This document shows positions 36,607 through 44,775 of a stretch of DNA of 64,000 nt, piece after piece. The notes under the pieces were generated by a model, which saw only the letters and a list, made by a program, of their open reading frames with translations, did no database searches and had not been told where the DNA came from. The position numbers and the translations under genes were made by a program. Within the stretch, counting starts at the first letter, position 1; each line of letters opens with the position of its first letter. Origin of the DNA: Histidinibacterium lentulum (lineage in GTDB: Bacteria > Pseudomonadota > Alphaproteobacteria > Rhodobacterales > Rhodobacteraceae); contig NZ_ML119090.1 of assembly GCF_003789055.1 (NCBI RefSeq), positions 114,128 through 178,127 on the forward strand. The letters run 5' to 3'.

Positions 36607-38111
36607 AGCGAGCCGAGCGCCACCGCGACAGTGAGCGCGAACCCCGCAAGGCCCAGCGTCGCGATCCAGCGCGAGGCCTCCCAGGCGCGGGCGAGATCGA
36701 GACCCTCTCCGGCCGGCGGATGGGCCGGCCACCCCCCGTCGCGTCCCGTCAGGACCTCCAGAACCGCCCGCAGTTGCCAGGCGAGCAGGATCGGCGCCAA
36801 GAGAGCAGAAAACAGGAGCTCGCCCAGCGCCGCACCCGCCCGGCGCAGGCGGTCTCGCTGCCCCGGCCGGAAGAGGTCATGCAGCAGGGCCGCGACGCGG
36901 GGCAGCACCAGCAGACCGATCACTGCGAAGATCAGCCCCTCGGACCCCGCCAGCGTACCGGTCTGGGGCGCCGCCCCCGTGGCCAGCGGCCGGAGGAGAC
37001 TGGCCAGCAGGAAGAGGCTCCACAGCGGGGCCATGGCGTAGGTCGCGACGTTGAGCGCGAAGGTCACCCGGCTCCAGAAGGCGAGACCCTCGAGCGGGAT
37101 CAGCCGGGCGTGCTGCATGTTGCCCTGGCACCAGCGACGGTCCCGGCGGGCGTGGGCCACGATGTCCTCTGGTCCCTCCTCGAAGGAGCCGCCCAGATCG
37201 GGGTCGATCCGGACGTCCCATCCCGCCCGGACCAGCAGCGCCGCCTCGACATAGTCGTGGCTCATCACCGGCCCTCCGAACGGCGCCGGGCCCGGCAGTT
37301 CGGCGAGGCCGCAATGGGCGGCGAAGGGCGCCACCCGGATGATCGCGTTGTGCCCCCAGTAGGGACCCGCCCTGCCCTGCAGCGCGGCGAGGCCCGCGGC
37401 CTGGAGCGGCCCGGAGAAGCCCGAGGCGAACTGCATCGCCCGTCCAAAGCGGCTGCGGGCACCGATGACCCGCGGCACGCTCTGCAACAGGCCAAGCTCC
37501 GGCGCCCCCTCCATCCGGCGCACCATCTCCACGAGGGTCTCCCCCTCCATCAGGCTGTCGGCGTCGAGCACCGCCGCATAGCGGTAGCGCCCGCCCGACC
37601 GGCGCAGGAAATCGGCGATGTTACCGGCCTTTCGCCCGCGCCGGTCCGCCCTGCGCCGGTACATCAGGGGTATCGGTCCCGGCGCCTCCGCGACCAGGCG
37701 CGCCAGCCCCTCCGCCTCCGCGCGGCCCGCCTGTGGGCCGCTGTCCGACAGCACGACCATCTCGAACAGATGCGCGTGGTCCGTCGCCATGAGCGACGCC
37801 CGGACAGCCGCGATCCGGGCAAGCGCCGGACCGGTCTCCTCGTCGCACAGGAGGATCAGCACCGCCGTTCGCCCGGCGACCGAGCCCCGGGGCGGCGGCG
37901 CAGGCCGCACTGCGAGCCCCGCAAGGGCAAGCGCGCTGCCCCAAGCGAGCCAGGCGCCCGCCACGAAGACGAGCGCGGCGCGCAGCCAGTCGATGGCCGC
38001 CGGATGAGGCACGCTGCCCATGAAGGCCCAGGCGAGGCCCGAGGCCACGACGACCACGGTCACTCCCGCAAGCGCCCTCAGGCGAAGGGTGGCGGGATCA
38101 GGACCGCGCAC
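36450..38111 (-). CDS. OpgH/MdoH-like glucans biosynthesis glucosyltransferase
   Basis: The 553-residue membrane glycosyltransferase (family 2) has the nucleotide-sugar and metal segments LLCDEETGPA and LDADS (183-186), SHDYVEA for the acceptor/base, and RRDRRWCQGN, the Q/RxxRW-type motif. About six membrane segments flank the catalytic domain. It would polymerise the beta-glucan backbone of osmoregulated periplasmic glucans. It starts at GTG 38111 and is shorter than E. coli OpgH, mainly at the N-terminus. No opgG lies next to it in this window. Confidence 0.88.
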   Translation of the reverse strand: MRGPDPATLRLRALAGVTVVVVASGLAWAFMGSVPHPAAIDWLRAALVFVAGAWLAWGSALALAGLAVRPAPPPRGSVAGRTAVLILLCDEETGPALARIAAVRASLMATDHAHLFEMVVLSDSGPQAGRAEAEGLARLVAEAPGPIPLMYRRRADRRGRKAGNIADFLRRSGGRYRYAAVLDADSLMEGETLVEMVRRMEGAPELGLLQSVPRVIGARSRFGRAMQFASGFSGPLQAAGLAALQGRAGPYWGHNAIIRVAPFAAHCGLAELPGPAPFGGPVMSHDYVEAALLVRAGWDVRIDPDLGGSFEEGPEDIVAHARRDRRWCQGNMQHARLIPLEGLAFWSRVTFALNVATYAMAPLWSLFLLASLLRPLATGAAPQTGTLAGSEGLIFAVIGLLVLPRVAALLHDLFRPGQRDRLRRAGAALGELLFSALLAPILLAWQLRAVLEVLTGRDGGWPAHPPAGEGLDLARAWEASRWIATLGLAGFALTVAVALGSLYFVVPVFLPMVFAPLIVWWSSRPPRGVSSGPLPEVARRRDAFAGALSRGGA

Positions 38112-38525
38112 GGCGCAGGATCAGCCGCAGCAGCCGTCGCAGGGGCCGCCGCCGCGGACGGACGAGCAGGTGCTCGGGCATCGCCATGGGCGCGGTGACG
38201 GGCACAGGAAGGTCCGGCGGCGCGGGGCTCACAGGGTCGCCCGGCCCGGCGGCAGCCTTGCGCGTATGCGGGCCGCTCCCGGACTTCCTATGCGGATGTA
38301 GGCCGGGACCTGACGGGCAGGCGCACATGGCGCGGGGCGGATCGTTCTGCTGCATCGGGAGCCAGATAGCGTCGCCGCCCCGGGCTTCAAACCTGCCCCG
38401 TCCGGCAACGGGATCCGGGCAGGGCCTGCCGCAAGGATCGGAACAGGGGCGGGGCGGTCGTCGTTCTTCCCCCAATCGCGGCCCGACCGGGCGCGACGTC
38501 GAGACATGACCCTGGAGGACCAGAC
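38112..38525. other. Gene-free stretch upstream of opgH-like and PRC-barrel genes
   Basis: Several reading frames cross this 414-base region but none has a plausible start with family-like content. It separates divergent genes and probably holds both promoters. The last bases contain GGAGG in front of the PRC-barrel start. Confidence 0.4.
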
Positions 38526-39305
38526 ATGACAGACAGACTGAAGATCGCAGCCAGCGCCCTCGCCCTCGTCGCGGGCGCGCCCGCAATGGCGCAGGACGAC
38601 ATGGCGCAGGATCAGCCGGAAATGTCGCAGGACCAGGTCGAGGTGCTGTCGGGCTGGAACTACGACACGCTCTACGAGACCGGCTGGAGCGTGGAGAACA
38701 TGTTCGACCTGACCGAGATCCGCGACGCCAACGGCGAGGATATCGGCGATGTCGAGAACGTGATCTTCGCCAATGACGGCGAGGTCCTCGGGATCATCGC
38801 CCAGGTCGGCGGATTCTGGGACATCGGCGACACCCACGTCTATGTGCCCTGGGACCAGGTCGAGATCGGTGACACGATCCAGGTCGCCACGATCCCCGTG
38901 ACCGAGGAGACCGTCGATGACTACACCGTCTTCGGCGAATACTGGTTCGAGGAAGAGACGCTCACCGAGGCCGAGACGGAAGAGACCGGGCCGGTGAACG
39001 ACGACCTCGAAGCGGGGTCCGGCATCTTCAAGGCGACCGACATGATCGGCAGCTATGCCTACCTCACCGACGGTGTCCGTTACGGCTATGTGGCCGACCT
39101 GATCGTGCAGGACGACGCGGTTTCGGCCATCGTGACCGATGCGGCGGCCTACGGGACCGGCGGCTACTACGCCTATCCCTACGCCTGGCGCGGGACGGTT
39201 CCGACCGCCGGGCCGCGCTACGATATGCCGTACGGCCCGCAGGAAGTGGATACGCTCGAGGCCTTCGATTACGAGCAGCTGCAGACCCGCGGCACGGTGG
39301 ACTGA
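38526..39305 (+). CDS. Secreted PRC-barrel domain protein
   Basis: The 259-residue protein has a signal peptide ending AMA-Q at residue 23, a short Gln/Asp-rich linker and two PRC-barrel-like modules (about 50-125, IRDANGEDIGDVENVIF; and about 165-230, VRYGYVADLIVQ). It is very acidic, as is usual for periplasmic proteins of this group. PRC-barrels occur in photosynthetic reaction centre subunit H and in RimM, but the function of secreted ones is unknown. Confidence 0.85.
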   Translation: MTDRLKIAASALALVAGAPAMAQDDMAQDQPEMSQDQVEVLSGWNYDTLYETGWSVENMFDLTEIRDANGEDIGDVENVIFANDGEVLGIIAQVGGFWDIGDTHVYVPWDQVEIGDTIQVATIPVTEETVDDYTVFGEYWFEEETLTEAETEETGPVNDDLEAGSGIFKATDMIGSYAYLTDGVRYGYVADLIVQDDAVSAIVTDAAAYGTGGYYAYPYAWRGTVPTAGPRYDMPYGPQEVDTLEAFDYEQLQTRGTVD

Positions 39306-39430
39306 CCGAAGGTCCGTCAGGGGGCGGCGGTCCGTCCGGGCCGCCGCCCGCCTCCGACGCGCAACACTTGACCGGAGCCGATCAGGCCGCCTCCCCACCG
39401 GGTCGCGGCCTGGTCGCTTTCCGGAGGGTG

Positions 39431-40321
39431 TCAGCCCATCTTGTCCGACGCATAGGCGCCGGGGCTTGCCGGAAACACCACCGTCTTGCCGTCATTCAGG
39501 AACGCCCGCCGCTGAGCATGGGCGTGGACCGCGCGCGCCAGCACCTGCGCCTCCACGTCGCGCCCCAGCGAGACGTAGTCCGAGGCACTCTGCGCATGGG
39601 TCACGCGCACCGTGTCCTGTTCGATGATCGGCCCCTCGTCGAGATCGGCGGTGACGTAATGGGCCGTCGCCCCGATCAGCTTCACCCCCCGCTCGAAGGC
39701 CTGCTTGTAGGGGTTGGCACCCTTGAAGCTCGGCAGGAAGGAATGGTGGATGTTGATGATCCGCCCCGACATCGCCTGGCAGAGCCCGTCCGACAGCACC
39801 TGCATGTACCGGGCCAGCACCACCAGCTCCGCCCCGGTCTCCGCGACAAGCTCCAGAAGCCGCGCCTCGGCCTCGGCCTTGCTTTGCGGCGTCACGCGGA
39901 TGTGGTGGAAGGGCAGGTCGTGGTTCACGACGACCTTCTGATAGGTCATGTGGTTCGACACGACGCCGACGATCTCCACCGGCAGCGCGCCGATGCGCCA
40001 GCGATACAGGAGGTCGTTCAGGCAGTGGCCGAAATTCGAGACCATGATCAGCGTCTTCATGCGCTCATCGGGATCGTGGATCCCCCAGGTCATCCCGAAG
40101 CGCTCCGCCACCGGCGGAAAGCCCGCGCGCAGGTCGTCCGGCCCGGCCTTTCCCTCGATCACGAAGGCGATGCGGGCGAAGAAGCGTCCGGTCTCGATGT
40201 CGTCGAACTGCGCCGCATCGACGATGTTGCACCCGTTCTCGGCGAGATAGCCCGCGACAGCGGCGACGATGCCCGCGCGGGACTCGCACTGGACGGTGAG
40301 GACATGGGTCTTGGCGCGCAT
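39431..40321 (-). CDS. purU: Formyltetrahydrofolate deformylase
   Basis: PurU hydrolyses 10-formyl-THF to formate and THF and so balances one-carbon pools. The 296-residue product has an N-terminal ACT domain (about 5-85, VQCESRAGIVAAVAGYLAENG) and a formyltransferase-fold catalytic domain with NHDLPFHHI, INIHHSFLPSFKG and the Asp of DLDEGPIIEQD. The length is normal. It is a single gene between the PRC-barrel gene and a small membrane-protein gene. Confidence 0.96.
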   Translation of the reverse strand: MRAKTHVLTVQCESRAGIVAAVAGYLAENGCNIVDAAQFDDIETGRFFARIAFVIEGKAGPDDLRAGFPPVAERFGMTWGIHDPDERMKTLIMVSNFGHCLNDLLYRWRIGALPVEIVGVVSNHMTYQKVVVNHDLPFHHIRVTPQSKAEAEARLLELVAETGAELVVLARYMQVLSDGLCQAMSGRIINIHHSFLPSFKGANPYKQAFERGVKLIGATAHYVTADLDEGPIIEQDTVRVTHAQSASDYVSLGRDVEAQVLARAVHAHAQRRAFLNDGKTVVFPASPGAYASDKMG

Positions 40322-40493
40322 CAGGGGCTCGTCGGATCGGGGAAAGCTGCCGTCCGGACATGACCCGATCCGCGCCCCGAGGCAAGGCGGAGACCGACCA
40401 GATGCGCGCGGCGAACGACCTCGGCACGACCGGCCGGGAACAGGCCGCGCGCCCGCCGGTTTTCCCGTTGCACCAATGGAAAGGAGGCGACCT

Positions 40494-40733
40494 ATGGACG
40501 GCTTCTGGTTCTGGTTACTTCTGCTCTTTCTCCTGATCGCTGTCTTCGCCTGGCCGACCTGGCCCCATACCCGCGACCGCTGGCCCTATCGCGCAGGTGG
40601 CGGCTCTCGCTACGCGATCTCGGCCACGGCGGTGGCGCTGATGCTTCTGGTCATCGTGCTGTTCTGGCTGGGCCTTCTGGCCATCGCCTGGCCCTGGGCT
40701 GCGGTCGAGCCGGTGCCGCCGGTGACCCGGTGA
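40494..40733 (+). CDS. Small two-helix membrane protein, 79 aa
   Basis: A strong AAGGAGG site precedes the ATG. The product has two hydrophobic helices (about 4-20 and 43-68) joined by a basic, Trp-rich loop (WPTWPHTRDRWPYR). I recognise no named family. It is followed after about 55 bases by the PRC-barrel gene, with which it probably forms an operon, and may be a membrane stress protein. Confidence 0.75.
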   Translation: MDGFWFWLLLLFLLIAVFAWPTWPHTRDRWPYRAGGGSRYAISATAVALMLLVIVLFWLGLLAIAWPWAAVEPVPPVTR

Positions 40734-40788
40734 CGTCGGACCCCGGCCGCCCCGGCCGGCCCCACCCCCACACCGAAAGGAGATGACC

Positions 40789-41562
40789 ATGCTCGCAGCC
40801 TCGAAGATCACCGGCCTGCCGATCGCCGCGACCGACGGCGAGATCGGCCGGGTGGACGACCTCCTGTTCGACGACGCCTCCTGGGCCATCCGCTGGGCGG
40901 TGGCCGACACCGGCAAATGGCTCACCGGCCGCCGTGTCCTTCTGCCGAAGGACAAGCTCGCGGGACCCGACCCCGTCTCGGAGGGCTTCGCGGTCGAGAT
41001 CACCCGCGACGCCGTCAAGGACTCGCCCGGACTGTCCACCGACGCGCCGGTCTCGCGGCAGATGGAGCGCGAGGTCTTCGGCCATTACGGATGGACGCCC
41101 TATTGGGACGGCGGCTACGGCTATCCCATGGCGGCGGGCGTCGCCACCGGCGCCGCCGCGCCCGCAGCCCCTCTCGGGATGCTCCCCGAGGACGCGCCCT
41201 CGGAGGCGGAGGCGACGCGCGACGAGCCCTCGGGCGATCCTCACCTTCGCAGCGTCGCGGAGGTGACGGGCTACGGGATCGAGGCCACCGACGGCGGGAT
41301 CGGCCATCTCGAGGACCTGCTCCTCGATCCCGAGGACTGGTCCGTGCGGTTCATCGTGGTGGACACGCGCAACTGGTGGCCGGGCCGCAAGGTGCTGATC
41401 TCGCCGCGCTGGCTGAGGGAGATCGACTGGACCGAACGCACGGTGCGGGTCGATGCCACCCGCGAGGCGGTGAAGTCGAGCCCGGACTACGATCCCACCT
41501 CTCCGCCCGGACCCGAGGAGGAGGCGCGGCTTCACGCCCATTACGGCCACGTCTGGCCGTAG
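40789..41562 (+). CDS. Cytoplasmic protein with two PRC-barrel domains
   Basis: The protein (about 258 aa) has two PRC-barrel repeats of the same type: ITGLPIAATDGEIGRVDDLLFDD (about 8-90) and VTGYGIEATDGGIGHLEDLLLDP (about 160-240). A Pro/Ala/Glu-rich linker joins them. Each repeat has the W-x-x-G-R-x-VL strand (WLTGRRVLL, WWPGRKVLI). No signal peptide is present, unlike the protein at 38526. GGAGATGACC places the start at MLAAS or at MTM six bases earlier. The function is unknown. Confidence 0.85.
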   Translation: MLAASKITGLPIAATDGEIGRVDDLLFDDASWAIRWAVADTGKWLTGRRVLLPKDKLAGPDPVSEGFAVEITRDAVKDSPGLSTDAPVSRQMEREVFGHYGWTPYWDGGYGYPMAAGVATGAAAPAAPLGMLPEDAPSEAEATRDEPSGDPHLRSVAEVTGYGIEATDGGIGHLEDLLLDPEDWSVRFIVVDTRNWWPGRKVLISPRWLREIDWTERTVRVDATREAVKSSPDYDPTSPPGPEEEARLHAHYGHVWP

Positions 41563-41578
41563 TGCGGGCCTCGCCCTC

Positions 41579-42436
41579 TCAGCAGCCGTCCGGGACCAGC
41601 GCCTCCGTCCGGCCCGTCAGGCGGTAGGCAACAAGGCCGATCCACTCCTTCACGACGGTGTTGAGCGTCCGGAGGCGCTCCGCGAGATCCCAGCCGAAAG
41701 GCAGGTTTCCTGCACCCCGGTAATCCACCGGATAGGGCACGACGTCGCGCCATCCCGCCGCGCAGAAGGTGGCGACGGACCGTGGCATGTGAAAGGCCGA
41801 GGTGACGAGAACCCAAGGCCCCTCCGCCGCACCGACGAGCTCCCGCGTCAGCGCCGCATTCTCGGCGGTGTTGCGCGAGGCGCCTTCGAGCAGCACCCGC
41901 TCCGGGGCCACGCCCGCCTCGGCGAAGAGCCGTTCCGCGGCATCGGCCCCGCTCACGCCTTGGTCGAGCAGGCTGCCGCTGCCCCCGGTGAAGATGAGCC
42001 GCGCCCCGGGATGGGCCCGCGCCAGCGCCAGCCCCGCGAGAAAGCGGTCGCCCGCCTCGTTGACCTCGGGCAGGCCGGTCGCCTCCGTGGTCCGCGCGTC
42101 CTCCGCCCCTCCGAGGATGATGATCCCGGCAGGGTCCACGACCTCGGGCCGGGCCGGGAACCTCTGCTCCAGCGGCCGGATCAGCAGCTCCCCGAGGGGC
42201 AGGATGCCGATGCCGAGGAGCAGGAGGAGGCTCGTCAGCAGGGTCCTCTGACCGAGGCGCGGGCGATTCCGCCGAAAGGCCAGGAGAGCTGCGACGAGCA
42301 GCAGGACGATCCAGCTCTCGGGCCGCGCCAGGGTCCAGAACACCTTCGAGGCGATGAAGAAGACCGTATCCAGACCCCGTCCCCCGGTTCTCCGCGTTCG
42401 CCGCCTGCGAGGCACCCTGCCCCGGCGGTCGTGCAC
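41579..42436 (-). CDS. YdcF-family (DUF218) membrane protein
   Basis: The mature part contains two N-terminal membrane segments and a DUF218 domain: GIIILGGAEDARTT, IFTGGSGSLLDQG, ASRNTAENAALTREL and LVTSAFHMPRSVATF. This is the ElyC/SanA/YdcF family, linked to envelope polysaccharide or cell-wall lipid-carrier metabolism. Homology begins around LDTVFFIASKVFW, so translation may start near the CTG at 42373; the preceding Arg-rich stretch from ATG 42436 is unlikely to be translated. Confidence 0.82.
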   Translation of the reverse strand: MHDRRGRVPRRRRTRRTGGRGLDTVFFIASKVFWTLARPESWIVLLLVAALLAFRRNRPRLGQRTLLTSLLLLLGIGILPLGELLIRPLEQRFPARPEVVDPAGIIILGGAEDARTTEATGLPEVNEAGDRFLAGLALARAHPGARLIFTGGSGSLLDQGVSGADAAERLFAEAGVAPERVLLEGASRNTAENAALTRELVGAAEGPWVLVTSAFHMPRSVATFCAAGWRDVVPYPVDYRGAGNLPFGWDLAERLRTLNTVVKEWIGLVAYRLTGRTEALVPDGC

Positions 42437-42534
42437 GGGGCCAGCAGGACGAGAGATAGAACAGGGTCACGGACCGCACCATCCCTGATGCGCTGTCGCG
42501 GCTCGCGCCGTTTCGGAGGATATCCCCGAGGGGC

Positions 42535-42882
42535 CTATTGCGTGTCGGACGGACCGCCGCTGTCGTCGTCCTGCGACAGACCGGCGATCAGAGCGAGTCC
42601 GCCGACGCCGAGCGCCAGGGCCCCGCCCGGGCCGAGGGTGCCGATGAGCGGGAGCGCCCCCACGGCGTCGTCATCCAAGGCCCCGGCGGGAAGGGGCGCG
42701 GTGCCGCAGGTGACCGCAAGCCCCGCGCCGCCGTCGACGTAGCGCGCGGACTCGACGACGAAGCCGCCGCAGACGTCGGCGGCCTGCGCCAGGCCAAGAG
42801 CATCGGGGAGGTCGGCGGCAAGGGCGGCGCTCGCGGAAACGGCGAGGGCAGAGCCCAGCGCGAGGGATTTCGAGGGGATCAT
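42535..42882 (-). CDS. YjbE/GfcA-like small secreted protein (paralogue 2)
   Basis: The 115-residue product has a signal peptide (cleavage likely after Ala22 or 23), cysteines at 38 and 59, a Gly-rich hydrophobic segment (about 86-101) and an acidic tail QDDDSGGPSDTQ. It mirrors the protein at 24700-25059 along its whole length, including identical last five residues. It lies about 1.9 kb upstream of YjbH and 100 bases from the YdcF-family gene on the same strand. Its role in polymer export is inferred. Confidence 0.7.
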   Translation of the reverse strand: MIPSKSLALGSALAVSASAALAADLPDALGLAQAADVCGGFVVESARYVDGGAGLAVTCGTAPLPAGALDDDAVGALPLIGTLGPGGALALGVGGLALIAGLSQDDDSGGPSDTQ

Positions 42883-43254
42883 GATGGTGCACTCCTTCGT
42901 CTGGCCTCAGGCGTTCTTCGGCGTCCCGGCCAGCGTGCAGGCGCCGCGACCCGAGGTCCGCGATTGCGACCGAGACCCCGAACCGCCCACTCGACACGTC
43001 AGGGCCCTTGGGTTCCGGATCCGTCCTCGCCCTCCCGGGTCGCCCGTGAACGGGGCAACGGCCGGGTTGTTCCCGAAGAACGACGCGAAAATCTCCCGCA
43101 ACCCGAGAGACTTGGGCCCTCTCCACACGCGCCGCGGCCGCACGCGCGGGTCCGTCCGGATGCCGACTGCGACGCGATAACTCGGCCGCGCTGCCGATGC
43201 CCCCTTGAGTGAACGGTATACATCCGTATCCTGCGGAAACCTGGGGAGGGGCCA
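42883..43254. other. Gene-free control region upstream of the B12-binding protein gene
   Basis: No convincing gene lies in these 372 bases. The region separates the YjbE-like gene (minus strand) from the B12-binding gene (plus strand), and its right end contains a promoter candidate. Confidence 0.4.
43205..43232 (+). promoter_or_regulatory. Probable promoter with an overlapping inverted repeat
   Basis: TTGAGT (43205-43210) and TATCCT (43227-43232) are separated by 16 bases. The spacer contains ACGG-TATACAT-CCGT (43213-43227), a short inverted repeat that could be an operator. The B12-binding protein starts 23 bases downstream. Confidence 0.4.
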
Positions 43255-44082
43255 ATGGGACAGCAGCCGATCCCGATCGAGATCGACGCGGAGGTCTTTG
43301 CGCGCTCGACAACGCTCTTCGATCTCAAGCGGACGGTCCTGGCTCCCGAAGCCATCGCCGCTCTCGCAAGCGACATCGTCAGGGGCCTTGCCCAGGGGGG
43401 CCTCGCCCGCCCCGCCGCGGCTCTGCCCGACATTGACGAGTCCGAGAGCGCGGCCTTCTGCGCGCGGCTGATCGAACCCGATCCGGACGGCGCTCTGCGC
43501 TTCATCGCCGATCGCCGGGCCGAGGGGCTGAGCCGCCGCGACGTCTACCTCGGCTATGTGGGCGCCGCGGCGCGCAAGCTGGGCGCCGACTGGGAGGCGG
43601 ACCGGCTCAGCTTTGCCCAGGTCACGATCGGCACGGGCCATCTCTACGCGCTCATGCGCGCGCTCAAGACCGAGGGAGGGACCGGTCCGCAGGAGGTCGC
43701 GCTGCGCAAACACGCGCTCTTCGCCACCGTCCCGCGGGAGACCCACGGGATCGGTATCACGGTCGCGGCGGAGGTGTTCCGCGGCGAAGGCTGGGAGATC
43801 GACCTCGAGATCGGTCTCGACCATGACGGGATCATCGCCGCGGCCCGGCAAACCCGGGCGCAGGTGATCGGCCTGTCGCTCAGCACCGAGGAGCGGTTGC
43901 AGGACCTGATCCGGCTGGTGCTGGGCCTCCGGCTCGTGGTTCCGGGGGCGATCATCGGCGTGGCGACGGGGGATGCCTTCGACGACGACAAGGTCGCCAT
44001 GTTCGCCGACATCGACCTGCTGTTCGCGGATGCGCCCACCGCCTGTGCCGATCTCGAAAGGCTGATCCGCGCCAGGCGGTGA
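43255..44082 (+). CDS. Cobalamin (B12)-binding domain protein, PpaA/AerR-like
   Basis: The 275-residue protein has a helical N-terminal half and a C-terminal B12-binding-type Rossmann domain. RETHGIGITVAAEVFRGEGW corresponds to the DxHxxG-containing segment (here ETHGIG), followed by GLSLSTEERLQDL and VPGAIIGVATGDAF. Stand-alone proteins of this kind in phototrophic alphaproteobacteria (PpaA, AerR) are light- or redox-linked regulators of photosynthesis genes; no such genes are near. GGGGAGGGG precedes the ATG. Confidence 0.8.
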   Translation: MGQQPIPIEIDAEVFARSTTLFDLKRTVLAPEAIAALASDIVRGLAQGGLARPAAALPDIDESESAAFCARLIEPDPDGALRFIADRRAEGLSRRDVYLGYVGAAARKLGADWEADRLSFAQVTIGTGHLYALMRALKTEGGTGPQEVALRKHALFATVPRETHGIGITVAAEVFRGEGWEIDLEIGLDHDGIIAAARQTRAQVIGLSLSTEERLQDLIRLVLGLRLVVPGAIIGVATGDAFDDDKVAMFADIDLLFADAPTACADLERLIRARR

Positions 44083-44775
44083 GAGGGCGCGGAGCGGGCG
44101 GAACGGGGACACCGGGACATGCGGCGCTGCCGCCCTCGCCCGCTCCCGCGCTAAAGCGCGGGTTCGTCAGGCGGTCCGGTTGCGTCCGCCCCGGGATGGC
44201 GCCCGTCCGCGCGAGAACCTGCCGCGCGGGCAGTGCCCACGTCCCGGCGCCCACAGCGCCGCATCGGGCAGCGCGGCACCATTGGCGGCGCGCCTTGTGC
44301 GGACCCCAGGAAATTCGGAAGCCGGGGACCTGAGTGAAGCCCCGACGGCATCTTGGACCGAGACCGCTCACTGCCTGCCCCCCCGTCTCAATCCCCTTCC
44401 GCGGCTTGCGCCTGCACCTCGCCGGGCGCTTCCACTGTTGCCGCCTTTTCGCGACCTTCGACGGGATGACGCAGGACGAGTTCCCCTGGCTCGGGCTCCG
44501 ACTGGACCGGACCGGGTCCCTCGCCGTGGTCGGCGCGGCGCGCATGCGCTCCCGGCAGATCCGACGCACCAAGAGGCGACCGGCCTGTCATGGAAGGGCC
44601 GAGCCATGACCGGCAAGCCGCCGCGACCGCTCCTGCCTTGGCTCGACGAACTCGGTCACGGCACCCGTATCCCGTGGCCTCCGGGCAACGACCGCCCGGC
44701 TCCCGACGGCCGCCGGAGAGCAGGGGTTCAACCCGCCGTGAGAGCAGGTAAGGTCTGCGGGTGGGAGCGGCATGA
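44083..44775. other. 693-base stretch without a supported gene
   Basis: Overlapping frames on both strands are Arg/Pro-rich and look like GC-driven shadows. None shows a signal peptide, a motif or a good start. The stretch may act as a long leader or promoter for the YjbH gene, since no gene lies between it and 44776. Confidence 0.4.
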
